Made by a program: the position numbers and the translations under genes. From NCBI RefSeq assembly GCF_007992835.1, contig NZ_BKBA01000003.1, positions 62,001 through 126,000 on the forward strand: a stretch of DNA of 64,000 nt, read 5' to 3'. Numbering within the stretch: the first letter of the stretch is position 1; the number at the start of each line of letters is the position of its first letter. The stretch comes from Knoellia locipacati (GTDB lineage Bacteria; Actinomycetota; Actinomycetes; Actinomycetales; Dermatophilaceae). Shown in pieces: positions 44,255 to 53,498 of this stretch. The notes below the pieces were generated by a model. The model saw only the letters and a list, made by a program, of their open reading frames with translations, ran no database searches and had not been told where the DNA came from.

Positions 44255-44334
44255 CCCCGGGCGGCGTGCGGGTGTGACCGACCCCGCGAGACCTTCGAAA
44301 GCGACTCCCGCGCCGACCCACTACAGTCCCGGTC

Positions 44335-46107
44335 ATGGCCATCAGCAAAGTCCTCATCGCCAACCGTGGCGAGATCGCCGTCCGTATCGCCCGCGCCTGC
44401 AAGGACTCCGGCATCGGCTCCGTCGCCGTCTACGCCGAGCCCGACCGGGACGCGCTGCACGTCAAGGTGGCCGACGAGGCCTACGCGCTGGGTGGCACGA
44501 CCCCGGCCGACTCCTACCTCCTCCAGGACAAGCTGATCGAGGTCGCCAAGGAGGCCGGTGCCGACGCCGTCCACCCCGGCTACGGCTTCCTCGCCGAGAA
44601 CGCCGACTTCGCCCAGGCCGTCATCGACGCCGGGCTCACCTGGATCGGCCCCTCCCCCGAGGCGATCGACGCCCTCGGCGACAAGGCCAAGGCCAAGCAC
44701 ATCGCCGTCAAGGCGGACGCACCGCTGGCCCCAGGCACCAAGGACCCGGTCAAGGACGCCGACGAGGTCGTCGAGCTCGCCAAGGAGTTTGGGCTGCCCA
44801 TCGCGATCAAGGCGGTCTACGGCGGTGGCGGTCGCGGCCTCAAGGTCGCCCACACCCTCGAGGAGATCCCCGAGCTCTACGAGTCCGCCGTCCGCGAGGC
44901 CGTGACGGCGTTCGGTCGCGGCGAGTGCCTCGTCGAGAAGTTCCTCGACAAGCCCCGCCACGTCGAGACCCAGTGCCTCGCCGACCAGCACGGCAACGTC
45001 GTCGTCGTGTCGACCCGTGACTGCTCGCTCCAGCGCCGCAACCAGAAGCTCGTCGAGGAGGCGCCCGCGCCGTTCCTCACCGACGAGCAGAACGCCGAGC
45101 TCGTGCGCGCCTCCAAGGCGATCCTGCGCGAGGCGGGCTACGTCGGCGCCGGCACCTGCGAGTACCTCGTCGCCAAGGACGGCACCATCAGCTTCCTCGA
45201 GGTCAACACCCGCCTCCAGGTCGAGCACCCCGTGACCGAGGAGGTCACCGGCATCGACCTCGTGCGCGAGCAGTTCCGCATCGCCAACGGCGAGGAGCTC
45301 GGCTTCGACGACCCGGCCCCGCGTGCCCACTCGTTCGAGTTCCGCATCAACGGCGAGGACGCCGGCCGCAACTTCATGCCCGCGCCGGGCACGGTCTCGC
45401 GCATGGTCGTCCCCCACGGCCCCGGCGTGCGCTGGGACGCAGGCATCGTCGAGGGCGACACCGTGGCAGGGGCGTTCGACTCGATGATCGCCAAGCTCAT
45501 CGTCACCGGCCGCACCCGTCACGAGGCGCTCGAGCGCTCGCGTCGCGCGCTCGGCGAGCTCGAGGTCGACGGCATGCCGACCGTCCTGCCGTTCCACCGC
45601 GCGGTCGTCGCCGACCCGGCCTTCGCGCCCGAGGGCGACACCCCCTTCACGGTCCACACGCGCTGGATCGAGACCGAGTTCGACAACCAGATCGCGCCCT
45701 TCGCCGGCGACACCGCCGCTGAGGGCGAGGAGCAGGGCGAGCGTCAGCGCGTCACCGTCGAGGTCGGCGGGCGCCGCCTCGAGGTCGTCCTGCCCGCGGG
45801 CCTGTCGCTCGGTGGTGGCGGTGGTGCCGCGGCCAAGAAGAAGGCGCCCAAGCGCTCGGGTGGCAGCAAGGCGGGCGCGGCCGCGTCCGGGGACTCCCTC
45901 GCCGCGCCCATGCAGGGCACCATCGTCAAGATCAACGTCGAGGACGGCGCCGAGGTGGCCGAGGGCGACCTCATCGTCGTGCTCGAGGCGATGAAGATGG
46001 AGCAGCCGATCACCGCCCACAAGGCCGGCACCGTCAGCGGGCTCTCCGCCGAGGTCGGCGCCACCGTGACCAACGGCCAGGTCCTCTGCGAGATCAAGGA
46101 CGCCTGA
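44335..46107 (+). CDS. accA3: Acyl-CoA carboxylase alpha subunit: biotin carboxylase plus BCCP (AccA3-like)
   Basis: A 590-residue biotin-dependent subunit. Residues 1-450 are biotin carboxylase: [20 protein letters not shown], the ATP-grasp glycine loop [33 protein letters not shown], and [17 protein letters not shown] Lys/Gly-rich linker (about 495-520) leads to the biotin carrier domain with the target Lys in [11 protein letters not shown]. BirA (19370) should biotinylate it. It likely serves the beta subunits at 20156 and perhaps 32779. ATG 44335 is 7 bases from TACAGT (44322-44327), leaderless. Confidence 0.96.
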   Translation: MAISKVLIANRGEIAVRIARACKDSGIGSVAVYAEPDRDALHVKVADEAYALGGTTPADSYLLQDKLIEVAKEAGADAVHPGYGFLAENADFAQAVIDAGLTWIGPSPEAIDALGDKAKAKHIAVKADAPLAPGTKDPVKDADEVVELAKEFGLPIAIKAVYGGGGRGLKVAHTLEEIPELYESAVREAVTAFGRGECLVEKFLDKPRHVETQCLADQHGNVVVVSTRDCSLQRRNQKLVEEAPAPFLTDEQNAELVRASKAILREAGYVGAGTCEYLVAKDGTISFLEVNTRLQVEHPVTEEVTGIDLVREQFRIANGEELGFDDPAPRAHSFEFRINGEDAGRNFMPAPGTVSRMVVPHGPGVRWDAGIVEGDTVAGAFDSMIAKLIVTGRTRHEALERSRRALGELEVDGMPTVLPFHRAVVADPAFAPEGDTPFTVHTRWIETEFDNQIAPFAGDTAAEGEEQGERQRVTVEVGGRRLEVVLPAGLSLGGGGGAAAKKKAPKRSGGSKAGAAASGDSLAAPMQGTIVKINVEDGAEVAEGDLIVVLEAMKMEQPITAHKAGTVSGLSAEVGATVTNGQVLCEIKDA

Positions 46108-46136
46108 CCCGCGCCACCGCGCGCACCGCACGAACC

Positions 46137-46182
46137 GACGCGGCGCCGGCCCTCGCTCACCGAGCGGGACCGGCGCCGCGTC
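46137..46182. terminator. Long hairpin after the carboxylase alpha gene
   Basis: GACGCGGCGCCGG (46137-46149) pairs perfectly with 46170-46182, with further inner pairing (CGCTC with GAGCG). It lies 30 bases after the carboxylase stop, and the -10 of the next gene (46185-46190) begins 2 bases after the stem, so terminator and promoter are directly joined. Confidence 0.7.
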
Positions 46183-46196
46183 GCTACGTTCGAGGG

Positions 46197-46889
46197 ATGC
46201 GAACCTCCTCGAGCACCCTTCGACGCACCCTGGCCACGGCGACCGCAGCGGGCGCCCTCCTCGCGCTCACCGCGATCCCGGGCGGGACGGCATACGCGAG
46301 CCAGGAGCGCGGCAAGCAGCCCGCGACCTGCGAGTTCCGGCCCACCCCCGACCGCCCCGCCGCACGCCCGGTCTCGATCCCGAAGGCGAAACAGAAGTCG
46401 CACGGGACCGTCGACGTGCGCATCACGACGAACTACGGGCCGATGGTCTTCCGGCTCGACCGCGAGCTGGCACCGTGCGCGGTCGGCAGCCTGGCCCACC
46501 TCGCCAAGGCCGACTTCTACGACATGAGCCAGTGCTTCCGGCTCACCGACACCGCGCGGCTCGGCGTGCTCCAGTGCGGCGACATCTACCGGCAGGAGGA
46601 GGGCGGCCCCGGCTACGAGTTCGACGACGAGGTGAACCCGTCCCTGACCTACCCGCGCGGCACGATCGCCATGGGCAACCAGGGTCCGGGGACCAACGGA
46701 AGCGAGTTCTTCGTCGTCCACAGCTTCGCCAACATCTCCCCCAACTACACCGTCATGGGGCACCTCGTGAGCGGCTACGACGCGCTCGACGCCATCGTCG
46801 CCGCCGGTATCGCCGACCCCGACCGGGACGGCCCGCCCGCGTCGCCGGTCTGGATCTCGGACGTGCGCGTCGTCGGCCAGCGCGGCTGA
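46197..46889 (+). CDS. Secreted cyclophilin-type peptidyl-prolyl isomerase
   Basis: A 230-residue exported PPIase. A signal peptide (about 1-35, hydrophobic GALLALTAI then TAYASQ) precedes a cyclophilin domain: VFRLDRELAPCAVGSLAHLA, FYDMSQCFRLTD (catalytic Arg), RGTIAMGNQGPGTNGSEFFVVHS (active-site Gln/Phe) and YTVMGHLVSGYDALD. The lack of a lipobox Cys argues against a lipoprotein. ATG 46197 is 6 bases after TACGTT (46185-46190). It likely folds secreted or wall proteins. Confidence 0.93.
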   Translation: MRTSSSTLRRTLATATAAGALLALTAIPGGTAYASQERGKQPATCEFRPTPDRPAARPVSIPKAKQKSHGTVDVRITTNYGPMVFRLDRELAPCAVGSLAHLAKADFYDMSQCFRLTDTARLGVLQCGDIYRQEEGGPGYEFDDEVNPSLTYPRGTIAMGNQGPGTNGSEFFVVHSFANISPNYTVMGHLVSGYDALDAIVAAGIADPDRDGPPASPVWISDVRVVGQRG

Positions 46890-46906
46890 GCGACCCTCCC
46901 GCACAA

Positions 46907-46948
46907 CGCGAACGCCCCGTATGCCGTCCGGCACACGGGGCGTTCGCG
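46907..46948. terminator. 14-bp stem terminator with motif in loop
   Basis: Arms 46907-46920 and 46935-46948 (CGCGAACGCCCCGT and complement) enclose a 14-base loop. A CGGCATAC motif on the minus strand (46919-46926) spans the arm/loop junction. It lies between convergent PPIase and antitoxin-like genes. Confidence 0.7.
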
Positions 46949-46964
46949 CGTCACCTCGCGGGGG

Positions 46965-47708
46965 TCAGCGGGTGGGTGGCGCGCCTCCGCCACCGGAGAC
47001 GTCGTCCTGACCGAGGTCGATCTCGTTGCCGCCGTCGGCGGGCTGGCTGCCACCGGGAGCGGAGGTCGTCCCGGGGTCGCCCTGCTGGGTCGAACCGCCC
47101 TCGGGCAGCCCGCCGCCCTCGCCCGGGCTGGGCGTGCCCGGGGTCCGGGGCTCGGCGTCGGACGGTGGGAACGCGGGCTCCGGCACCTGCTCGGCGCCCT
47201 CGCCGGGGATCGTCGACGGCGGCGCCGTGCTGCCCGAGGAGCCACCGGAAGCGCTGGGGTCGCCCTGCGTCGGGTCCTGCTGCGGCTGCGGGTCGCCCGT
47301 GCCCGGCGACGGGTTCGGGACGGGCACCTCGGACGGCTGCTCCGGCTGGGAGGGCGACGTCGGCTCGGTGGGCGTCGTGGGCGCCGGCTCGGCAGGGGTC
47401 GTCGGCGGAGCCGGCTCCGACGGGGGCAGGGGGGTCGTGGGGGTGGTCGGGGTCGAGCCAGGGTCTGCCGGTGGGGCGCTCGGGTCGGAGGGCAGCGTGC
47501 CGCCCTCGTTGCTCGGGATCCCGAGGCCCTTCTCGACCAGGTCGCCGCCCTTGTCGATCATCCCGGAGAACTTGCCGCCGGTCTTCGAGTCGAGGAAGTC
47601 CTCGACCTTGTCGATCGCGCTGCGGGCCGAGTCCGGGTTGTCCTTGGCGTACTCCTTGGCCTTGTTGATGGCCTCGTCGCCGCTGATCGGCCGCTTCTGG
47701 TCACTCAT
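46965..47708 (-). CDS. Rv0909/MT0933-type antitoxin-like domain with long Pro/Gly/Ser tail
   Basis: A 247-residue protein. Residues about 10-65 (INKAKEYAKDNPDSARSAID, DKTGGKF-like DSKTGGKFSGMIDKGGDLVEKG) match the small actinobacterial antitoxin family typified by Rv0909. About 180 residues of Pro/Thr/Ser/Gly-rich disordered sequence follow, ending SGGGGAPPTR. No toxin gene adjoins it. ATG 47708 has GGGAG 9 bases upstream, and TAGTTT further upstream may be a -10. The domain may have another role here, such as a stress-related protein; low certainty on function. Confidence 0.75.
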   Translation of the reverse strand: MSDQKRPISGDEAINKAKEYAKDNPDSARSAIDKVEDFLDSKTGGKFSGMIDKGGDLVEKGLGIPSNEGGTLPSDPSAPPADPGSTPTTPTTPLPPSEPAPPTTPAEPAPTTPTEPTSPSQPEQPSEVPVPNPSPGTGDPQPQQDPTQGDPSASGGSSGSTAPPSTIPGEGAEQVPEPAFPPSDAEPRTPGTPSPGEGGGLPEGGSTQQGDPGTTSAPGGSQPADGGNEIDLGQDDVSGGGGAPPTR

Positions 47709-47804
47709 CGGACATCACTCCCACTGCGTGGACGGTTCGGGTGATTTCCAAACTAGCCACGCCCAAGGGCGAAGTGGGCCTTGACGGCCGACGGATGGAG
47801 CAGG

Positions 47805-49223
47805 TCAGCCGAGCGTCGAGTGGAGGCGACGGGCCGCCTCGGCGATCGACCCCGACAGCGACGGGTAGACCGTGAAGGTGTTGGCCACCTGGTCGACGTT
47901 GAGCCGGTGGTGGACCGCGAGCGTCACGGGGAAGATCAGCTCCGAGGCGCGGGGTGCGACGACGACGCCGCCGATGAGGGCGCCGGAACCCTTCTGCGCG
48001 AACAGCTTGACGAAGCCGTCGTTGATGCCGGACATCTTGGCGCGCGGGTTGCGCGACAGCGGCAGGGTGACGACGTCGGCGTCGACCGTGCCCTCGTCGA
48101 TGGCCTTCTGGGAGATGCCGACGGTCGCGATCTCGGGGTCGGTGAAGATGTTGGCGGACACCACCCCGAGGTTGAGCGGGGCGACCGCGTCGCCGAGGGC
48201 GTGCGACATCGCGATCCGGCCCTGCATCGCGGCCACGGACGCGAGGGGGAGGACACCGGTGCAGTCGCCCGCGGCATACACGCCTCTCACCGACGTGCGC
48301 GAGACGCGGTCGACGGCGATGTGGCCGGACTCGGTGAGCTCGACACCGACCTCCTCGAGACCCATGCCCGCGGTCTGGGGGATCGACCCGACGGCGAGCA
48401 GCGCGTGCGAGCCCTCGACCTCGCGGCCGTCGACGAGGCGGACGACGACACCATCGCCGCGACGCTCGACACCGGCCATGCGAGAGCGTCCGAGGACCTC
48501 CATGCCACGCCGCTTGAAGACGTCCTCGATGACGGTCGCGGCGTCCGGGTCCTCGCCGGGCAGGACGCGGTCGCGCGAGGAGACGAGGACGACGTCGGAG
48601 CCCAGGCCGAGGTAGGCCTGCGCCAGCTCGGCCCCGGTGACGCCGGACCCGACGACGACGAGGCGCTCGGGAAGGGCGTCGAGCTCGTAGATCTGCTGCC
48701 AGGTGAGGATGCGCTCGCCGTCGGGCTGCGCGGTGTCCATGACGCGGGGCGTCGCGCCGGTGGCGATGAGCACGACGTCGGCGTCGAGCATCTCGGTCCC
48801 ACCGTCGGCGAGGGTGGCCTCGACCTTCGACGGCGACACGAGGCGCCCGGTGCCGGGGACGATCCGGACCCCGACCTCCTCGACACGGTCGGTGATGTCG
48901 CGGCTCTGCGCGGCGGCGAGGTCCTTGACCCGCGAGTTGACCTCGGCGAGCTCGGCCTTGGCGTCGCTCACCTCGTCGCCCTCGCCGTCCTCGAGGTGGA
49001 CCCCGAGGTCGGCGGCGGTCTCGAACTCGGACATGTAGTCCGCGGTGGAGATGAGCGTCTTGGAGGGGACGCAGTCGGTGAGGACGGCCGCGCCACCGAG
49101 CCCGTCGCGGTCGACGATCGTCACCTCTCCCCCGAGGTGGGCTGCGACGAGAGCCGCCTCGTACCCACCCGGTCCGCCGCCGAGGATGACCACTCGAGTC
49201 GTTCGCGCATTCACGCGGACCAT
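47805..49223 (-). CDS. lpdA: LpdA-type NAD(P)H:quinone reductase (flavoprotein disulfide-reductase family)
   Basis: A 472-residue flavoprotein. FAD motif VVILGGGPGGYEAALVAAHLG, NAD motif RLVVVGSGVTGAELAQAYLG, FAD-ring motif VRGVYAAGDCTGVLPLASVA, and a C-terminal dimer domain. The redox segment is GGAAVLTDCVPSKTLI: the first Cys of the usual CxxxxC pair is missing, as in mycobacterial LpdA (Rv3303c), which reduces quinones and not lipoamide. ATG 49223 is used; the in-frame GTG 49214 is possible. It diverges from the purine phosphorylase gene by 28 bases. Confidence 0.92.
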   Translation of the reverse strand: MVRVNARTTRVVILGGGPGGYEAALVAAHLGGEVTIVDRDGLGGAAVLTDCVPSKTLISTADYMSEFETAADLGVHLEDGEGDEVSDAKAELAEVNSRVKDLAAAQSRDITDRVEEVGVRIVPGTGRLVSPSKVEATLADGGTEMLDADVVLIATGATPRVMDTAQPDGERILTWQQIYELDALPERLVVVGSGVTGAELAQAYLGLGSDVVLVSSRDRVLPGEDPDAATVIEDVFKRRGMEVLGRSRMAGVERRGDGVVVRLVDGREVEGSHALLAVGSIPQTAGMGLEEVGVELTESGHIAVDRVSRTSVRGVYAAGDCTGVLPLASVAAMQGRIAMSHALGDAVAPLNLGVVSANIFTDPEIATVGISQKAIDEGTVDADVVTLPLSRNPRAKMSGINDGFVKLFAQKGSGALIGGVVVAPRASELIFPVTLAVHHRLNVDQVANTFTVYPSLSGSIAEAARRLHSTLG

Positions 49224-49251
49224 CCAACCACGCTGCCGATACCCTGCTCGC

Positions 49252-50100
49252 GTGACCGACAACGCCGCCGCCCCGCACCCGCTCGACCTCGCCGACCCGG
49301 CGACCGACCCGTTCGCCGTCGCGGAGGCCGCGGCCTCCGTGATCCGCGAGCGCACCGGCGTCGAGACCCACCACGTGGCGCTCGTCCTCGGGTCCGGCTG
49401 GGGCCAGACGGGCGACCTCGTCGGCGAGACCCTCACCGAGATCGACAACACCGACGTCCCCGGCTTCGGCAAGGCCGCAGTTGCGGGCCACTCGGGCATG
49501 ATGCGTTCGGTCGCGATCGGCGACACCGGCCGTCGCGCGCTGGTCTTCGGCACCCGCACCCACTTCTACGAGGGCCGCGGCGTCCGCGCCGTCGTCCACG
49601 GCGTCCGCACCGCGGCGGCGCTCGGCTGCCGCACCATCGTCCTCACCAACGGTTGCGGTGGCCTCCACGAGGACTGGCTCCCCGGGACCCCGGTCCTCAT
49701 CCGCGACCACATCAACCTCACCGCTCACTCCCCCATCGAGGGCGCGAACTTCGTCGACCTCACCGACGTCTACACCCCGCGCCTGCGCGACCTCGCCCGC
49801 GAGGTGGACGCCGACCTCCAGGAGGGCGTCTACGTCCAGTTCCGCGGCCCCCACTACGAGACGCCGGCCGAGGTGCAGATGGCCAAGGTCCTCGGCGGCG
49901 ACCTCGTCGGCATGTCGACCTCGCTCGAGACGATCGCGGCGCGCCAGAGCGGCATGGACGTCCTCGGCATCTCGCTCGTGACCAACCCCGCGGCCGGCAT
50001 CTCCAAGACCCCGCTCAACCACGAAGAGGTCCTCGAGGCCGGCAAGGCGGCCGCCGAGCGCTGTGGTCGCCTCCTCGCCGCCGTCGTGGCAAAGATCTGA
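49252..50100 (+). CDS. punA: Purine nucleoside phosphorylase (trimeric type)
   Basis: Cleaves purine (deoxy)ribonucleosides with phosphate to base and (deoxy)ribose-1-phosphate. The 282 residues show LVLGSGWGQTGDL (phosphate site), GHSGMMRSVAIGD, RTHFYEGRGVRAVVHGVRTA, LTNGCGGLHEDW, RGPHYETPAEVQM, and MSTSLETIAARQSGMDVLGISLVTN (base site). GTG 49252 is 6 bases after TACCCT (49240-49245), leaderless. It heads a salvage operon with a sugar-phosphate mutase, matching the deoD-pmmB pair of mycobacteria. Confidence 0.95.
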   Translation: MTDNAAAPHPLDLADPATDPFAVAEAAASVIRERTGVETHHVALVLGSGWGQTGDLVGETLTEIDNTDVPGFGKAAVAGHSGMMRSVAIGDTGRRALVFGTRTHFYEGRGVRAVVHGVRTAAALGCRTIVLTNGCGGLHEDWLPGTPVLIRDHINLTAHSPIEGANFVDLTDVYTPRLRDLAREVDADLQEGVYVQFRGPHYETPAEVQMAKVLGGDLVGMSTSLETIAARQSGMDVLGISLVTNPAAGISKTPLNHEEVLEAGKAAAERCGRLLAAVVAKI

Positions 50101-50110
50101 GGAACACGCC

Positions 50111-51817
50111 ATGACGTATGCCGGCCGCCACGAGTCCGCTGACACCTCACCCTCCGCCGTCGCCGAGCACTCCGAGCTGCTCGCCGCGGCGCAGGCCTGG
50201 CTCGAGGACGACCCCGACGAGGCCACCCGCGCCGAGCTCCAGGCCGTGCTCGACGCCGCCAACGGCGGGGACGACGCGGCGCTCACCGACCTCGCCGACC
50301 GGTTCGCCGGGATGCTCGAGTTCGGCACCGCCGGTCTGCGTGGCGCCCTCGGGGCCGGCCCGAACCGGATGAACCGCGTCGTCGTGATCCGAGCGGCAGC
50401 CGGCCTCACGGCATACCTCAAGAAGAAGGACCACGACCCGTTCGTCGTCATCGGGTTCGACGCACGGACCAACTCCGACGTCTTCGCGCGCGACACCGCC
50501 GCGGTCGTCCTCGGCGCGGGTGGTCAGGCCGTCGTGCTCCCCCGTCCGCTGCCCACACCGGTCCTCGCGTACGCCATCCGCCACCTCGGCGCGGACGCGG
50601 GCGTCATGGTGACGGCGAGCCACAACCCGCCGCAGGACAACGGCTACAAGGTCTACCTCGGTGACGGGTCGCAGATCGTGTCGCCGTCCGACGCCGAGAT
50701 CGCCGCCGAGATCGCGAGGGTCGACCGCGTCGCCGACGTGCACCGCCCCGACGACGGCTGGCACACCCTCGACGACGAGGTGCTCGAGAGCTATCTCTCG
50801 ACGGTCACCGGTGTCGTCACGGCCGACTCGCCCCGCGACCTCGTCGTCGTCCACACCGCGCTGCACGGTGTCGGCTCCGAGACGGTGGCGCGGGCCTTCG
50901 AGGCGGCGGGCTACCCCGCTCCCCTGCCCGTGCCCAGCCAGGCGCAGCCGGACCCGGCGTTCCCCACGGTCTCGTTCCCCAACCCCGAGGAGCCGGGCGC
51001 GATGGACGCCGCCCTCGACCTCGCCGAGCAGACCGGCCCCGACGTCGTCATCGCCAACGACCCGGACGCCGACCGCTGCGCCGTCGCCGTCCCCGGTCCC
51101 GGTGGCTGGCGGATGCTGCGCGGCGACGAGGTCGGCGTGCTGCTCGGCGCCCACCTGCTCGACCGCGGGGTGTCCGAGGGTGACGTCTACGCCAACTCGA
51201 TCGTGTCGTCCCGGATGCTCGCGACCGTCTGCCGCTCGCGCGGGGTGGCGCACGAGGAGACGCTCACGGGGTTCAAGTGGATCTCGCGCGTCCCCGGGCT
51301 GCGCTACGGCTACGAGGAGGCGCTCGGCTACTGCGTCGACCCGGCTCAGGTGCGCGACAAGGACGGGGTGTCCGCCGCACTCGTCGTGGCCGAGATCGCC
51401 GCGACGCTCAAGGCGCAGGGTCGTTCGATCACCGACCGCCTCGATGAGCTCGCGGTCGAGCACGGCGTCCACGCGACGGACTCGTTCTCGGTGAGGGTCG
51501 AGGACCTCTCGCTCATCGAGGCGATCATGGCCCGCCTGCGTGCCGAGCCGATGGCCGAGGTTGCCGGAGTCGAGGTCTCGCGGGTCGACGACCTCGCCGC
51601 CGGTGACGGTGGGCTGCCCCCGACCGAGGGGCTGCGCTGGTTCCTCGCCGACCACTCCCGCATCATCGCGCGGCCGTCGGGCACGGAGCCGAAGCTCAAG
51701 GTCTATCTCGAGGTCATCGAGTCCGTCTCCGACGACGACCTGACCGGTGCACGCTCGCGCGCTGCCGAGCGGCTCGCCGCGATCCGGACCCACTTCGAGG
51801 CGGCCACCGCCACCTGA
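50111..51817 (+). CDS. Alpha-D-phosphohexomutase superfamily: phosphomannomutase/phosphopentomutase
   Basis: A 568-residue mutase of four domains: phosphoserine loop VMVTASHNPPQDNGYKVYLGDG, metal site VVIANDPDADRCAVAVPG, sugar loop GFKWISRVPG, and phosphate site RPSGTEPKLKVYLEV. The length (about 550-570) and N-terminal FGTAGLRGALGAGPNRMN fit the PMM/PGM2-like group that includes phosphopentomutases. Between a nucleoside phosphorylase and deoC it most plausibly converts (deoxy)ribose-1-phosphate to the 5-phosphate (inference). ATG 50111 has GAGGA 7 bases upstream, 10 bases after punA. Confidence 0.92.
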   Translation: MTYAGRHESADTSPSAVAEHSELLAAAQAWLEDDPDEATRAELQAVLDAANGGDDAALTDLADRFAGMLEFGTAGLRGALGAGPNRMNRVVVIRAAAGLTAYLKKKDHDPFVVIGFDARTNSDVFARDTAAVVLGAGGQAVVLPRPLPTPVLAYAIRHLGADAGVMVTASHNPPQDNGYKVYLGDGSQIVSPSDAEIAAEIARVDRVADVHRPDDGWHTLDDEVLESYLSTVTGVVTADSPRDLVVVHTALHGVGSETVARAFEAAGYPAPLPVPSQAQPDPAFPTVSFPNPEEPGAMDAALDLAEQTGPDVVIANDPDADRCAVAVPGPGGWRMLRGDEVGVLLGAHLLDRGVSEGDVYANSIVSSRMLATVCRSRGVAHEETLTGFKWISRVPGLRYGYEEALGYCVDPAQVRDKDGVSAALVVAEIAATLKAQGRSITDRLDELAVEHGVHATDSFSVRVEDLSLIEAIMARLRAEPMAEVAGVEVSRVDDLAAGDGGLPPTEGLRWFLADHSRIIARPSGTEPKLKVYLEVIESVSDDDLTGARSRAAERLAAIRTHFEAATAT

Positions 51818-51823
51818 GCAGGA

Positions 51824-51853
51824 GTCGACCGCCCGGCACGTCGGGCGGTCGAC
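51824..51853. terminator. Hairpin after the mutase gene
   Basis: GTCGACCGCCCG (51824-51835) and its complement (51842-51853) form a 12-bp stem with a 6-base loop, starting 7 bases after the stop codon. No U-run follows. Confidence 0.6.
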
Positions 51854-51937
51854 GGTCGGGTGCTGGGTGTCGGGAGCTGGGGGTCATCCGTCTCCTCGAA
51901 GCCCCGGATCCCCGACACGGCGGGTGAGAATGGCTCC

Positions 51938-52411
51938 ATGGCCTTTCACGAGTCCTGGGTCGAGAAGCAGATCCGCGAGGCGCAGGAGCGGGGTGAGTTC
52001 GACAACCTGCCCGGCGCGGGGAAGCCGCTGGAGGGACTCGACGACCCCGACCCCGACTGGTGGCTCAAGAAGATGATGGCCCGTGAAGGGCTCGACCCCT
52101 CCGACGCGCTGCCGCCGGTCATGCTGCTCCGGCGTGAGCGCGCGACCTATCCCGAGTCGCTCGCCGACGTCCGGACCGAGGAGGGCGTGCGCGAGATCCT
52201 GCGCGACTACAACGCACGCGTCGTCGACGACCGGCGTCGCCCGGTCGTGGGCAAGGCCTCACCCGTCTGGGCGCCGACGGTCGACGTCGACGACATGGTC
52301 GAGCAGTGGAAGGTGCTGCGCGCCGAGCGTCAGCCGGAGACGGAGCCGGCGCAGGTGACGCCCGACGTCGTGCGGCGGCTGGGCTGGTGGCGGCGGCTCT
52401 GGCGGGCCTGA
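51938..52411 (+). CDS. DUF1992 / DnaJ-homologue subfamily C member 28-like protein
   Basis: A 157-residue protein. The N-terminal domain AFHESWVEKQIREAQERGEFDNLPGAGKPLE is the DUF1992 signature, followed by WWLKKMMAREGLDP and LPPVMLLRRERATYP. There is no J-domain, so the DnaJ label refers only to the eukaryotic homologue. Function unknown. ATG 51938 is 6 bases after GAGAAT (51926-51931), so it likely has its own leaderless promoter inside the nucleoside region. Confidence 0.85.
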   Translation: MAFHESWVEKQIREAQERGEFDNLPGAGKPLEGLDDPDPDWWLKKMMAREGLDPSDALPPVMLLRRERATYPESLADVRTEEGVREILRDYNARVVDDRRRPVVGKASPVWAPTVDVDDMVEQWKVLRAERQPETEPAQVTPDVVRRLGWWRRLWRA

Positions 52412-52458
52412 GGTTCTCGCCGCAAGGAGCCCCTCCCCAGCGCCGGTAGACTCCCGGG

Positions 52459-53469
52459 GTGAGCACCAGCACTGACCTCCCCGTCGCCGCCGCGACCGAC
52501 GCCACGGCCCGCGCCCGCGACCTGCTCGGCGTCACGCGCCTGACCAACCAGGCCCTGACCCGCTGGCTGCACGGCCTGCCCGGCGTGGACCAGGTCGGCT
52601 GCGAGGCGCGCGCCGCCGGACTGGGCACGCGCTCGATCAAGACGACGAGCAAGCAGTGGGCCATCGACCTCGCCATCTCGATGATCGACCTCACGACGCT
52701 CGAGGGTGCCGACACCAAGGGGCGCGTCCGTGGGCTCGCCGCCAAGGCGCTCCTGCCCGACCCGAGCGACCTCTCGACACCGCGCCCGGCAGCGGTCTGC
52801 GTCTACGGCGACATGGTCGAGACGGCCAAGGCGGCGCTCGGTGACTCCGGCGTCAAGGTCGCTGCGGTCGCCACCGCCTTCCCCAGCGGGCGCGCGAGCA
52901 TGGCGGTCAAGCTCGCCGACACCAAGGACGCCGTCAAGGCGGGCGCCGACGAAATCGACATGGTCATCGACCGCGGGGCCTTCCTCAGCGGCGACTACCT
53001 CACCGTGTTCAACCAGATCGCCGCCGTCAAGCAGGTGTGCGGCGACGCGCGCCTCAAGGTCATCATGGAGACCGGCGAGCTCGTGACCTACGACAACGTC
53101 CGCCGCGCCAGCTGGCTCTCGATGCTCGCCGGCGGCGACTTCATCAAGACGAGCACCGGCAAGATCCAGCCCGCCGCGACCCTCCCCGTCACGCTCATCA
53201 TGCTCGAGGCGGTCCGCGACTGGCGCGACCTCACCAACAGACAAGTCGGCGTCAAGCCCGCGGGTGGCATCAAGACGAGCAAGGACGCGATCAAGTTCCT
53301 CGTCACCGTGAGCGAGATCGCGGGCGAGGACTGGCTCGACAACCACTGGTTCCGCTTCGGCGCGAGCAGCCTGCTCAACGACCTCCTCCTCCAGCGCCAG
53401 CGGATGAGCACCGGCGCCTACTCCGGTGGCAGCTACATCGCCGACGACTCCCCCTCCACGGCCTACTGA
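52459..53469 (+). CDS. deoC: Deoxyribose-phosphate aldolase
   Basis: Splits 2-deoxyribose-5-phosphate to acetaldehyde and glyceraldehyde-3-phosphate. The 336 residues hold the TIM-barrel motifs CVYGDMVETAKAAL, EIDMVIDRGAFLSGDY, LKVIMETGEL, the Schiff-base Lys in FIKTSTGKIQPAATL, and VKPAGGIKTSKDA. It is longer than E. coli DeoC (about 260) by an N-terminal extension and a Gly/Ser-rich tail, as in some eukaryote-like DeoCs. GTG 52459 is 6 bases after TAGACT (52447-52452). The following aldehyde dehydrogenases can oxidise its acetaldehyde. Confidence 0.95.
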   Translation: MSTSTDLPVAAATDATARARDLLGVTRLTNQALTRWLHGLPGVDQVGCEARAAGLGTRSIKTTSKQWAIDLAISMIDLTTLEGADTKGRVRGLAAKALLPDPSDLSTPRPAAVCVYGDMVETAKAALGDSGVKVAAVATAFPSGRASMAVKLADTKDAVKAGADEIDMVIDRGAFLSGDYLTVFNQIAAVKQVCGDARLKVIMETGELVTYDNVRRASWLSMLAGGDFIKTSTGKIQPAATLPVTLIMLEAVRDWRDLTNRQVGVKPAGGIKTSKDAIKFLVTVSEIAGEDWLDNHWFRFGASSLLNDLLLQRQRMSTGAYSGGSYIADDSPSTAY

Positions 53470-53498
53470 GCGCCCACGAGACGACAAGGAACGCACAG

